A stretch of DNA of 64,000 nucleotides from Pteria penguin. Its lineage: Eukaryota; Mollusca; Bivalvia; Pterioida; Pteriidae. Shown here piece by piece: positions 21,655 through 47,739 of this stretch. The stretch's first letter is position 1. Each line of letters starts with the position of its first letter. The notes under the pieces are model-generated. The model searched no databases. It was given only the letters and a program-made list of their open reading frames with translations, and was not told the origin of the DNA. A program made the position numbers and the translations under genes. The DNA is taken from positions 32,548,001 through 32,612,000 of the forward strand of contig CM068592.1 of the NCBI GenBank assembly GCA_035048485.1, written 5' to 3'.

Positions 21655-22800
21655 CAAACTATATATCACTTTAAAAAAATGGCAACCGATTTACATCAAA
21701 GGTGCCTTAACCGAAAACAATGGTGGAAAATTGCAAAAACTATTTTAAAACAAACACATTACCTTGTAATACCCACACTTATTAATAACAATACACATAC
21801 ATCGGTTTAAAAGGCAACTGCTCTCAACGAATACTTTTGTAATCAAAGTACTGTAGACAACAGCCATGCCTCCCTCCCACCGATGGATCCATCGCCTTCA
21901 TGCTTCGATAATATTAACCCAAAAATTGCTAAAAGAGGGAGCTAATATCATATCTTTATCATCTATTATTATCAAAAATATTTAATGCTTCTATTCAAGC
22001 TTCATACATCCCGAAGGCTTGGAAAAAGGCTAATGTCACACCCATATTCCAAAATGAGACAAAACACAGCTTTCGAATTACCGACCAACATCACTTCCAA
22101 GTTGAATTGGTAAAGTATTTGTAAGATGTGTTTTGAGACACTTACATAATTATATCGTCTCCAATAATCTCATTACGCCTGCTCAATCTGGTTTAAAACC
22201 ACACGATCCCGCTGTATATCAATTAATGGAATTATACGATACTTTACAAAGGCCATTGACAACGGCAAAGAAATACGGGTGGTGTTTTGTAATATCAGAA
22301 AAGCGTTTGACCGTGTATGGTACAAAAGTTTACTGTTTAAATTGAGACGGATGGGAATATCTGGTAATATGCTGACGTGGTTCCAGAGCTACCTCGGCCA
22401 ACGCTTCCAAAGAGTAGCAGTTGATGGATCTTCATCAGAATATAGTGAAGTATTAGTCGAGGTACCTCAGGGCTCCATACTTGGTCCGATAATGTTTTTA
22501 ATTTAAATAAATGACAACATTAACGATAAACATTTAAATATTAAGTTATTCGCTGGCCTCCATAAAATTCATCAATGGGCAACTCAATGGCTTGTATATT
22601 GTAACCCTCAAAACCTGAAGAACTTATTTTATCTCGCAAAACCTCGAATGTCTACCATCCAATCATTAATGTGAATAATGTAAATATCAATCGTGTGGAT
22701 TCTCATAGACATCTCGGCCTCGTTTTAAGTAAAATTGCGTATGGCATGAGCACATTCAAGAAATAAACACAAAAGCCTGGAAAAGAATTCACATTCTAAG
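21655..22800 (+). pseudogene. Dead non-LTR retrotransposon (LINE, Jockey/CR1-like RT)
   Basis: Multiple frameshifts separate recognisable pieces: WWKIAKTILKQ (about 21720), a pre-RT stretch at 22133-22300 with LHNYIVSNNLITPAQSGL, then IRKAFDRVWYKSLLFKLRR, LTWFQSYLGQRFQRV and VPQGSILGPIMFLI (22279-22506). The usual Asp before KAFDRVW is Asn here, a stop follows FLI, and the FADD catalytic box is destroyed (LFAGLHK at about 22545). The subfamily is approximate. Confidence 0.75.
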
Positions 22801-22848
22801 ATCTCTTAAATTTCAACTTTTTGAAATTTTGAGGCTAATAACGTTTCT

Positions 22849-23148
22849 GTATTTGATTTTTCGACACTATATACCTCTTTACCTCATGACTTAATCAAAA
22901 CCAAATTGCTGTCTCTCATACGCTGGTGTTTCAACAGAGAATCTAAATCATACCTCTGTACTTCAGTTACATCTGGAGTTTTCTCTAACAAACAATATGA
23001 TAATTATAAATATTGGACTTGTACTGAGTTGCGTAATGCCATCACATTTTTTATGGATAATATTTATGTAAAATTTAATGGCAAGACTTATCAACAGAAA
23101 CGGTCTTTGTCTAATATTATTATGGATTCCGGTACTACCTACTTGTAA
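22849..23148 (+). pseudogene. Penelope-like RT fragment fused to the LINE remnant
   Basis: The frame begins VFDFSTLYTSLPHDLIKTKL and continues RWCFNRESKSYLCTSVTSG and NYKYWTCTELRNAITFFMDN, closely matching the minus-strand copy at 19887-20540. It stops at 23146. Upstream motifs and the YIDD box are absent. Its final block (IIMDSGTTYL, about 23116) has a diverged counterpart at about 49060-49095. Confidence 0.75.
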
Positions 23149-23287
23149 CATGTTATGCTTTCACCTCGATTTGTGCGATTTATTGTCATAATTCAACATT
23201 ACAATGAAATGCTATATAATAAAAAGCCAGGAAATTATGAAAGATTTTCCCTATTGTTTAATAGCTAAAATTCCAGTTACTACCAGT

Positions 23288-23530
23288 TACCTTGTGGCCT
23301 AGTGGATAAGGTGCTCGACTCGTGATAGAGAGGTCCCGGGTACGACTCCCGCCCTGGGCGGTGTTCTGTCCTTCGAATGAGACAGTAAATACCGAGGTAC
23401 CGTGTCACGGTAGGCGTGGCTCGTAAAAGATCCCTCACTGCTCCGGGTGGGTCCGTTGCAAAGGTCTACATGTTTTTGCAATGCATCAGGTAGATGCCGT
23501 CAACATGTACGTAAAATAATCGTGTAGTGA
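23288..23530 (+). mobile_element. tRNA-headed SINE with intact core
   Basis: Head: accttgtggcctagtggata (A box region) and gtcccgggtacgactcccgc (B box slightly altered). Core: gagacagtaaataccgaggt, cacggtaggcgtggctcg, aaaagatccctcactgctcc and gcaatgcatcaggtagatgc. It lies in a stretch (about 23209-23887) that the homologous region near 49145 lacks. Confidence 0.75.
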
Positions 23531-26500
23531 CGTAAAACAATAATCAAACAATTTTGTACATATTTTGATGTGATTACGTTCATTCGTGTTGTAAACATTT
23601 CTTGAATATTAAGATTTCTTGCTTCTTGTACAGACTCTCTTGGACTAATCTATCTTCAAATGTTAAAAAGAAATATTCCTTCAACTAATGTATTCAATGA
23701 TTAAGTACCATATTTCATATAAGATAATCATTACCTCTTACTTGCATCAGGAACATATGTATCCAGCCAATCCGAAATATCATTTTAAAATTTAACAAAA
23801 TACCCGAATGTGATAGATTCGGAATGTAAATTAAAACTGTTCAGTTGTCTATGTTCGTCGAAAGCGCCTTGACTCGAATACATGCTAAATTACAAACAGG
23901 TAAAAGTAAACTTTTCTGTGCCGGAACTACTTTCTATATGAATAATGTAGTACTTGAAACAAAACCACATGAGTTGTTGATATTTCCAAACACCGTAATT
24001 GAAATCGAGCGGAACAAAGACGTAAATGAATAATATCAAGGTATGAATATGATGGTTTGATTATTCATTAAGACATTGTCGGCTTTACACAATACAAATA
24101 AGCTTTGCTATGTGATTTTACACAATGTGTAATGCATCATCTGAGAAGAAAGCTTCATATTCATTAAATCTAATAAAGATCCCTTCATAAATGAATATGA
24201 GCGCATTCCATGACTTTCGTAGACCATGATAATAGCATAGACCGAGTGCATGGCAGGGTGTAATACCTATAATATCTAAACACAATCATAATAAGCGAAC
24301 GTAAAAAGAGCATCATTTCCGATACACATACTACATATATTCCTAGAACAATAAAATTACGAATTTAATCACATTTTTCATGATACTGAGCTAGACGTTC
24401 TTGTTGTATAGTTTATTTACTAATCATCAATGAATTTACATTAAGAACAAAGTCAGTCTGTAAGTCCAGATATATCATTTACAGAAAACGGGTTTTTTTT
24501 TTCATTCACAAAGAATGCTTCCAAGGTACAAAGAAATTTTTGATCAAGAAGACTATACAGGTTATACAGTTTTATTCTCACTTATTTTCGGTATGTAGGG
24601 AAAATGCCGAGTGACCTAAGTCGATACAGCTAGTGATAAAAGACAGGTATTGTATTTAATGGAAGGATTCAAATTCACTCATTTTATTTCACTTTATTGT
24701 GATTTTTCAAAAGTTTGCACAAGATAAATATTAATAAAATGTAGGAATAAAATGCTTGCACTAAAAATATAAATAAATAAAATTAGATAAAAGAGAAATA
24801 TCTAAATCAAATGGGTTTGTTAATTCTGACGCAAATAATAATAGAATAATAAACGTAGTAGTTGTCTTTTCAGCTCCCGTCTTATATAACATTGGAAAGA
24901 GGAGATGTATTCGATGTGTTTAGCAGACCGTTCAGCATTGTCATGACAGATATTGCATGCACATGTATATTAATGATACCCATATGCAAATGTTGAGAGG
25001 TGATAATGAAATATTAAAAGACAATACTGTGGTAATAGTCTCTATGGGAGGAAGTGGAAAGAGTCTTGATTGAAATCATTAAACACTTGATACATTTTCC
25101 CTTAATGTCGATGTTTGGAAATTGGCATTTGAAATCCTACTGTAAGGAAACCCTTTCGTTTCATAAAAAAACTTGCTAATGCGTAAATCTTTAATACTAT
25201 TACGTACATTTGCAACATCATTTCCTGGGACTCCTACAGATCGGAGAGAACTTATCTCTCTTTTAGACGGTCAGAGCACCGTTGGCTCATGGTAATATCA
25301 CTAGCTATTTTTTGTAAATATTAATTTCATAATAACGTTAGTCTTATGACCTCTATACTGGAGACACCTGTTGATCATTGTTCTTTGTATAGAATATTAT
25401 TTATATATTATCAACAGTGTGTTCTATCATTGTACTGTATTTGTGGTGAATGGGAAAGTATGCCCTTTAACCTCACAATCTGAGTGATAGTGGCACTTCA
25501 CTTGAACGCCTTATTTGATGCCTCAACTGCATTACTATCGAGTATTCTGTGATGTCTTTAATGAGCTTATTAGTCTATACTCCGCATATCTGTGAGGACG
25601 TTTCCATACGTATAAGTCATATCTTTTCTTCTTTCTTTTACTTTGTATACTGATGTTAATAACAGTTGGTTAACAAGTAAATGATACACGTGCGAATGAA
25701 AAGTAAAGTAAAGTTTGGCACATGTTTCCCGGTGTATAACTACAATATTTATATATCTTCACTTCTATTAATAAGTATATAACAAAAACAATTGAATGTG
25801 ATTTATGCTGCTATCACCTACGACTTTTTTACCGTATATTATCCCCATGAAAAGTTTATGTCGCGTAAGTTTATTGTCAAATAATGTCAAGATCTTAACA
25901 AAGTATAGCATATACTTAAATAGTTTACAGCATGAGTCATGGATTGGAAATCCTGTATATTATTTTTATGGTGTGTCTCTCGATCAAAGACTTTTTGGGC
26001 CACTGTTATCACTTCAGAATAAAACAGTAACACTTCTTGGGCATTCATGTCATGGCGTTAAGAATTTTTAAATAAAACTATACAATCTTCATCTTGAATA
26101 GAAATCAATTGAAAATTAGTACATTTGGTTGTTCAGTAATTTCATCATGTTCATTTTTGTTCATATTCAAAATGGTATAACTCATGATTTCTATTTTTAC
26201 ACAATATTTGACAAAGTATACACAGTTCAGTATGTAATTCAATATAACAATGGTCTACGTCGCCTATTTTTCAATAGTGTAACTGACCATCAAAAGATAC
26301 AATTGAAATAATCTATATGGCTACAGGTTTTATTCTGGAAATAAACAGAGTCTGAAGCTCAGCTTTAAGCCTAGGTCAACCTCGCTCCTGTATGTTATAT
26401 GAATATTAAATGAACGTCTGACCCAAATGCTCTCGCTCACCATACAAAAGAAATGTCAAATCGACATTTAACTGGCGGGCACATGCATGGACGGTCAACA

Positions 26501-27585
26501 TGACTGTACAAAACCTATAAAAACTTTGTTTCCTCACTATACACAGTACATAGATATTTAACACTTACGGCACTATACGGATTCATTTATTTATATTTTT
26601 ACATTTGTTTAATTCCTTCACAACAATTAAGTTTTGTGTCTGTTTCATTTTTGACTGGTATAATACAACATGGATGCAAATCGACATGTATAATGTAAAC
26701 ATACATATGTTATCACTTTTTATAACATGATCCACCATAGATAGGAGATCCAGGGGTCTTGTGTCGCTAAACATTCCCGCTTCTTGCCTTATCATTTAAC
26801 CAGTCTTCCATATTCTACCCGGTTGGCATTCGCCCAAGTTCATTCCCATCAAATTTACACTTCTTCCCCGCATCCCATCCCTTCCCTCATTGCTTCTCTT
26901 TGCCACCTCACCTCAAAAATAAAATAAATTCGAAATTAGTATACAGCATTCCCAAGGACACCTTCTTGAATTCAGAGTGTTCGATTATAAGTATGTTTAC
27001 AGAGACAGAAATGATGGAGAGAAGAAAAAAAAACGTTTGTTCTTTAAACAACATGTGAACTTTTTATCTATTCTTTCCTTTGGGGGATAGCAATGGTGGA
27101 TGGGTAAAAAGTTCCACACAGTTATGTATAATTTTTTGAACGGGCATCCATGTCAAGTAGAATAGTTATAAACGAACATCATTTTTATTAATTCTGATTG
27201 ATAGATGATTTTTAAACTTTTTTAACTTTCAATAGAATGTTGTTACAGTTATCAAAATTCAACAGTAGGAGATAGCGTCATAATGTGACCCCCGGGGTAG
27301 GACATTGACAGCTATGTTTATCTGCCCCTAGGGCATTCGTGTTTCAAAAACGCAGGTTGTTTCGCTAGAGATGTTACTAGTTCTTGAATTTATATTAGCA
27401 CCGCACTAGCCCGTCAATAATAATATAGATTATCACAAAAGTGCCATACAGTTTTCTGAAAAATGTTTGTACTTGAAATAAAATGAAATAAAACAAAATA
27501 AAATAGAATAATACCTTTGTGAATCCAGACGTCAAAAAAGGGGATGGGGATCTAAGGACGGAAAACCATACTCCTTCGGAAATTT

Positions 27586-27975
27586 TTATGCACAAGTTGT
27601 ATTGATTGATTTTGAGGCTGGAACCTTTATGTCTGGCGCAAATGTTTTTCTTCTTTCACAATTTAGACACTGCGCATGCATTGCTTTGTCAAATATATCT
27701 TGGAATGTGGCTATAAGCGATAAAAGGGCTGTGGCAAAACTGTAAAAATTCCCCCCTTTCCAAATCGAAAAAGTGATTAATCTGGATGGTTCTCCGTTGG
27801 CAGTTCCAGAGAAAAGGGCACGATGGCACGGATGATAGGAACCCCATCCCTCCCCTCCAAGGCTTGCACACACATCCCTTATGTCATAAAATTCTTTCCT
27901 GACAATATAAGAGACAGATCCTATCAATGGTTGTACAGTTACCACATTACACTTTAGATTGGTAACCCCCTCCAT
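27586..27975 (-). CDS. Unrecognised 129-codon open frame inside the 3.1-kb element
   Basis: The frame begins MEGVTNLKCNVV and ends at a stop at 27586. It contains YIVRKEFYDIRDVCASLGG and a CLNCERR dipeptide-spaced Cys pair near its end. I do not recognise the family. No second supporting exon, no signal peptide, and a G19 run just upstream. It could be part of a decayed transposase or chance. Confidence 0.15.
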   Translation of the reverse strand: MEGVTNLKCNVVTVQPLIGSVSYIVRKEFYDIRDVCASLGGEGWGSYHPCHRALFSGTANGEPSRLITFSIWKGGNFYSFATALLSLIATFQDIFDKAMHAQCLNCERRKTFAPDIKVPASKSINTTCA

Positions 27976-28410
27976 TTTTCATTCAAAATCTGGGGGGGGG
28001 GGGGGGGGGGTTGCCTCTGATGTGCAAGTTCAATGAGTCTCATACTTTACAAATAACATTATTCAGTATGCACCCACTTTATAGGAATCTAGCAGAATCT
28101 TGTGTATAATTTTGAAGATTTCGTCTTCAATCGGTACCGTTTCCTGTTTGTATGTTACTTATTCGAACACTCCAAAGATGTGTCAACAAACGGATATGTA
28201 AACTGATGTCTATTTCTTTACAGCAAAGTATACATGTATAAATAATATTATGTTTTCCAAATGTGTGGTCTGTTGTGGAGTATTGGAATTTGGCTCTTGT
28301 AATTTGGAGAAAGGGTAGTGTTACCTGAATATGGTAGGTTTTCAAATTGCCTACATATCGTTTGTTTTTTCAAATTTACATGGAGAGTGTAGGTTCGTTA
28401 CAAGTACAAC

Positions 28411-28682
28411 TGATTGACTGATTTTTGTTTAACGTCACACCACGAATATTTCACGTACATGTGACGGCATATGCCTGATGCGGGACATACAAATTTTGAC
28501 CTTTAAAACGGACCCACCCGAAGCAGTGAGTGATCTTTAATGTGCCATGTATACCACGACACAGGGCGTCGGTTTGCATTGTCTCATCCGAAAAACAGGA
28601 CTCCGGCATGACCAGAGCGGGACTCGAACCCCGGCCTCCCAATCAGGAGGCGAGCACGATACCCCTAGGCCACGCCAGCTTA
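28411..28682 (-). mobile_element. tRNA-headed SINE (minus)
   Basis: On the minus strand the head reads gctggcgtggcctaggggta with an intact B box (gggttcgagtcccgc). The core follows (gatgagacaatg, cttcgggtgggtccg), and the tail gacgttaaacaaaaatcag ends near 28411. Confidence 0.8.
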
Positions 28683-29010
28683 CAAGTATAACTGAACAGA
28701 CGATACTATTTGTACATTATGATATTTGTCATTCATGGTCATATTACAATAACTATTACATGTGATGTAATTTGTTCGTTCAACTTTAAAATTTGTTTAT
28801 TTACGTTACGCACAGTTGGATGCGTGGCATTTTCGTGGCAAATTGCGTACAATATTACAGTATCATGTGATATATTGTTATAACTAACTTTGTATTATTT
28901 ATGTATGTCATTTCAAAAAATAAAGAAACAAAAAATGAAATAAATAAAGATAATTACATGTACTTCTGTTTGCGACGCCATGTTGCCTTTGTCGTGTCTT
29001 CGATCAAATG

Positions 29011-29282
29011 AAGCCGGCGTGGCCTAGTGGTATCGCACTCGCCTCCTGATCGAGAGGCCGGGGTTCGAATCCCGCTCTGCTCAGGCCGGTGTCCTGTCTT
29101 TCGGATGAGACAGTAAAAACCGTCGTGGTATGCATGGCACGTTAAAGATCCCTTACTGCTTCGGGTGGGTCCGTTGCAAAAGTCCAAATGTGTATGCCCC
29201 GCATCAGGCAGATGCTGTCACCATGTACGTGAAATATTCGTGGTGTGACGTTAAACAAAAATCAATTAATCAATCGATCAAA
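29011..29282 (+). mobile_element. tRNA-headed SINE (+), best-preserved copy
   Basis: Head ccggcgtggcctagtggtat (A box region) and ggttcgaatcccgc (perfect B box) at about 29061-29075. The core contains ggtgtcctgtctttcggatg, tgcatggcacgttaaagatc and cttcgggtgggtccgttgc. The 3' tail is gtgacgttaaacaaaaatca with (atcaatt/atcg) repeats. Useful as the family reference for the others here. Confidence 0.85.
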
Positions 29283-30587
29283 TGTCACAGTTGCATGACT
29301 CCGCCTGTTTCTTTTATACCGTGGACTAGAGCTCTGTTCGAGCAGTTGGATCAGATGTTTCAATATTCATAAAACATACGGGAGCGAGGTTGACCTAGGT
29401 CAACTTCGCTCCCTTAAAAAATTTTCGAAACATTTCGGCTTTTTATGGTGAGAGGCCAGCTTTGAGGCAAAATCTTTTTAATCATCGTTTATATATATCA
29501 ATTAAACACAGAATATAGTTTGGTTGGGAATCCGGTTGGGGTTTGTGTCGTAAGAGTTGTCTTTCCTTGGCTGTTGCGTAAAGTACATGTGGCATATTAC
29601 AAATGATGCACAGATTTAAATCAACAGCTTGTTTAGTTTCGTGATAAATGACGTTATCTTTGAGGAATAATATTTATTAATGTAAGCCACAGATTGTGAA
29701 TATACGCTATGATTTCTTGAATATGCATTACAGATATTATTTCCTATGAAGCCAATGGCTTTCCGTATAGGTATAATGCAGATACATATTTTGCAAATAG
29801 TGTTGCGGCAAAAATACACAATATCAATACCGAATATATGCAATACGATTTCAAATATACTAATTATTATTGCGAATACACGCATTTATTTTCACGCATG
29901 TATGCCGAATCTGTCCTGCTAAGTCAACTTGTTGGGCTTCCATAGTACTCTATATGGTTTATATTTTATGAAGTCTACTCATTTTTATTACTTTTATAAT
30001 TTGTTCGATAAACAATTATCTGTAGGAAAAAATAGCGCTGACTTTTTTTTTATAATTTCAGTACTAGTTTTACAACATACTTCTATGAGATGCATTATTT
30101 GTGTGACGTCCCTTCTTTTGTTTATCTGGGTTGTTAGGCAATAGTTCCTCGTTATAATGAACTATCGACCCATACAATAGACCCACCGCAGCCAATGAGA
30201 GGGTTTTACATATCAACTACTACCGTGACACGTGACCTTGGTTTTCTTGTCTCATGGGGGTTCCACGACACTGCCATGTCACTTGTTGGTAACAAACTTT
30301 TGACTGCTTGGTTACGATCCATTTAAACCTCGGACGGTCCACACACATGGTAGACACATGATGGGAATGTTTATAAATAGTAACCAGTAGATGATTTACA
30401 ACGTACCAAGGGTGGGGTGGGGGGGGGTTGGATTTCAATATATCAGCGCTGACAGGCGTAACTGGATATATACCAGATGAAGCAGAAGCAAATAGTAATA
30501 AGTGTATACGTAACATCCCTGCTGTTGATGGGGGGAGGGGGGGTTAACAAGGGGGGCATTTTTACTCAAATAATCGTTCTATAGATA

Positions 30588-30858
30588 GATTGATTGTTTG
30601 ATTATTGTTTTACATCACTCCAGGCTTATTTCACGTATATAGTGACCGCTTCTGCCAGTTGCATTGCATACAAATTTAGACCTTTGCAACGGATCCACCC
30701 GCATTGAGGGATCTTTTACGTCACACACCTATCTTGACACAAGACCTCGGATTTTACCGTCTCGTCCGAAAGACCGAACACCGATGCGCCCGGGCGGGAA
30801 TCGAACCCGGATCTTTGTATCACAAGCCGAGTACATTATCGACGAGGCCACATTAGTT
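30588..30858 (-). mobile_element. tRNA-headed SINE (minus)
   Basis: The minus strand carries a B box in gggttcgattcccgcccggg (about 30790-30810), a head ending aatgtggcctcgtcgat, and the core aaagatccctcaatgcgggt. The tail (gatgtaaaacaataatcaa) ends near 30588. Confidence 0.8.
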
Positions 30859-31689
30859 TCATTCTATAGACAAAGGTTTTAAAAAGAGTGGTAGATAAGC
30901 ATAAAAGTAAAATGATCATATTGTTTTTCGTTGTGCTTTACTCGAATATAAAAGGCTTATTACATAAATTAAGCATTTGCATATAAAAAAAAAATTAATG
31001 GAAAAAGTTTCGATAGAATACTCATCTGTCAAAATATGTATAAATATATTAAAACGCATAGACACACACACTTAGACACACACACGCACATACACACACA
31101 ATTCACATACAATACAATTATTTCGTCAAAGACTTCTCCAGGAAATGATAATGGCTAGACCACCGGAATCGGTTTCTCCGCAATCGTACGACGTAAAAGG
31201 CAAGAAATGTTGAAGGTCACCAAGTCAGTTCTTTCTACTGCCTTACAAGAACAGTAAGTAATGATAGCGATTAACAGATAGGATAATAATGCAGGTGATA
31301 ATCTGAATTCAACAACAAGATAAAACTTTTATCTCATTAAATAATGCAGGGGAATAGGAAAAGAGGGGGAGGGGAAGAGTGAGGGACATTTGGAGCAGTT
31401 GTTGGGTTAGAACCTTTTTAGAATATATGTATAAAATGTTGCAATGAAAGGGCTATTGTGTTTTTTTTTTTCAAATATTCAAGGTATTATTGGATATCAT
31501 ATTCTTTTGTTTTACTGCATTTTATGATCAAGATTAGGCCCATAACTAAAAGTAGCAATATTCTATTTATCATCGAATAGGCGTAATAATGGGTTTAATA
31601 ATGTTACTCAACACATTTGACTTCCACTCTATCCACCGAGAATGTGACCTCCCCCCCCCTTTTTTTTTTTTTTTTTTTACTGGCAGACT

Positions 31690-31826
31690 TCAGTATATGC
31701 ACTTGGGTTGCGCACGGTTGCTGTCGCTGTCTGAGGTTGATTCTATTTCCTGCTTCCATCTCGTGATATCACAGAACACTAGTTGAAAACGGCGTGTGAA
31801 ATTCATATCTACCAACCAACCAATCG
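31690..31826 (+). mobile_element. Old SINE relic of a second family, upstream of copy 2
   Basis: Blocks ttgggttgcgcacggttgct, ctgcttccatctcgtgatat and accaaccaaccaatcg match the body and tail of the fresh SINE at 56266-56435. A shorter counterpart lies at about 56490-56580 upstream of copy 3, so the relic predates the segmental duplication. Confidence 0.5.
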
Positions 31827-31900
31827 TATGCACCATATAAACTATTATGTTGTTAAATATATCACATGAAAGGAAATGTTCCCGTTATTAACCCATGGAT

Positions 31901-31994
31901 ATCATTTATAATGTATCGAGGTTTCCGCTTTTGTCCGATTCACCGCAGAGTGAACGAGTATTCGTTACACATACACTAAGGTGACAGCAACAGG
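31901..31994 (+). promoter_or_regulatory. Putative core promoter and 5' UTR of copy 2
   Basis: Highly similar to 56653-56744 before copy 3. A TATA-like atttataatg at about 31905-31913 (atttataaag in copy 3) lies about 85 bases before the ATG. The shared leader ends ggtgacagcaacagg directly before ATGATG. Transcription start not determined. Confidence 0.35.
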
Positions 31995-46011
<14,017 letters not shown>

Positions 46012-46418
46012 AACTGTTTAAAGGTTCAAAAACCATGAAAGACATTAATATCAATGTATTTGTATATGCTGAGTGATTTTTATGAAAAAGTCAAAATTTC
46101 GAAGTTATTTGTAAAGGTAAAGACATTTTATAACAAAATCCATATCATGTATTCCAAGTCAAAGTAAGACATATTTATCATATATTAATGTAATTCTTCC
46201 ATGTCATTAAAAATTTACAAGAATTCATTGAATCATTCATACAATAATGACGCAACAGAAGAAGTTACCCATTAGATTAGCACAGAACGAAAGTTACACA
46301 GATTACATATAAAACAATCACATATAAGTTCATAACATGACAACCTCTATAGGCACTAACTGTCCATTACATTGTACTCATTAATATACGTTAATTATGA
46401 TTGTTTGTGCAATAACAT

Positions 46419-46424
46419 AATAAA
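46419..46424 (+). terminator. Candidate poly(A) signal of copy 2
   Basis: AATAAA about 410 bases after the stop codon, in the context gtgcaataacataataaatta, identical to that of copy 1 (13484-13489). Confidence 0.5.
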
Positions 46425-46512
46425 TTACTAAATTTTCTTGTGATAGTACTGTTTTTCATTATAGACATGTAACAGAATATGTATATATTTTTTATATCTA
46501 TATTAACAACAT

Positions 46513-47739
46513 ACAAACGTTGGAGTAAATTGTGGTCCACGTGTGATGCCCTTATATTTTGCAGTGTATTGTGGTCCTCGTGTGGTGTCATGATACATTG
46601 GAATGTTTTATAGTCCACGTGTGGTGTCATTATATATTGGAGTATTGTGGTCCACGTGCGGTGTTATTATGCACTGGAGTGTATTGTGGTCCACGTGTGG
46701 TGTCATTATACATTGGAGTGTATTGTGGTCCACGTGTCATTATACATTGGAGTGTATTGTGGTCCACGTGTGGTGTCTTTATAAGTTTGAGTATAATATT
46801 GTGGTCCACGTGTGGTGTCATTATATATTGTAGTGTATTGTGGTTTACGTGTGGTGCCCTTATACATTGGAGTGTATTATGGTCCAAGTGTGATGTCATT
46901 ATAGATTGGAGTGTATAGTGATATCGATCCACGTGTGGTGTCCTTATACATTGGAGTGTATTGTGGTCCACATGTGGCGTCCCTATACACTGGAGTGTAT
47001 TGTCACCCATGTGTGATGTCATTATATTTTGGAGTGTATAGTGATTTACATGTAGTTTCCTTTATATACTAGAATGCATTGTCTTTCATGTGTGGTGTCT
47101 TTATTAGTTTGAATGAACTATTGTGGTCCACGAGATGTGTCTTTAGAAGTTTGAGTGTATTTTGTTCCACGTGTGGTGTCTTTATAAATCTGAGTGTATT
47201 CTGGTCCACGTGTGATGCCCTTATACGTTTGAGTGCATTGTGATCTACGTGTGATGTCCTTATACGTTGGAGTGTAGTGTGGTCCACGTGTGGTGTCTTT
47301 ATAAATTGGAGTGTACTGTTATGGTCCATGTGTGGTGTTTCTAGAATTTGAGTGTATTGTGAACCAGGTATGGTGTCCTTATGTGTTTGAGCGTATTGTG
47401 GTCTACGTGTGGTGTCCTGAAATGTTGGAGTATATTGTGGTCCACGTGTGGTGTCCTTAAACGTTGCAGTGTATTGCGGTTCACGTGTGGGGCCCTTATA
47501 CATTGGAGTGGAATGTTGCTACACGTGGTGTCCTTATATACGTTGGAATGAATTGTGGTTCACGTGCTGTGTCCTTATACATTGGAATGAAATGGGCTCC
47601 ACATATGGTGTCCTTATACTTTGGAGTGAATTGTGGTCCATGCCTCTGTCCTTATACATTGGAGAGAATTGTTACCCACTCGTGGTGTCCTTATACGTTG
47701 GCATATAATGTGGTCCACCTGTGGTGCCCTTATACAGTT
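46513..47739. repeat. 39-bp E-box minisatellite 3' of copy 2 (longer, more degenerate)
   Basis: About 31 units of the same 39-bp repeat as at 13541-14250. About half keep CACGTG; others read CATGTG, TACGTG, CACATG or are broken. Several units have lost or gained bases, so the open frames are shorter than in the first array. It starts about 90 bases after the poly(A) signal. Confidence 0.92.

Larger units (their letters stand above)
26370..29456. mobile_element. 3.1-kb inverted-repeat element with 10-bp target duplication
   Basis: Flanked by cagctttaag (26360-26369) and cagctttgag (29457-29466). The homologous block (around 51855) continues straight through with no insertion. The left end begins cctaggtcaacctcgctcc, and a 38-bp inverted copy lies at 29362-29399, 57 bp from the right edge, so the right side carries an extra short tail. 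Contents: two SINEs (28411-28682, 29011-29282), a G19 run (27992-28010) and a 129-codon minus frame of unknown nature. No transposase recognised. A 9-10 bp duplication suggests a Mutator-like element, not proven. Confidence 0.65.
23888..31994. other. Intergenic segmental duplication, block 1 (upstream of copy 2)
   Basis: Homologous in order and orientation to 49158-56744, upstream of copy 3. Matching pieces are 23888-26360 with 49158-51845, 29457-30230 with about 51855-52830, 30240-30400 with about 54025-54165, and 31190-31994 with about 55810-56744. Differences are mostly discrete insertions listed separately. I find no host gene in it. A CA-rich tract lies near 31060-31100. Confidence 0.8.
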
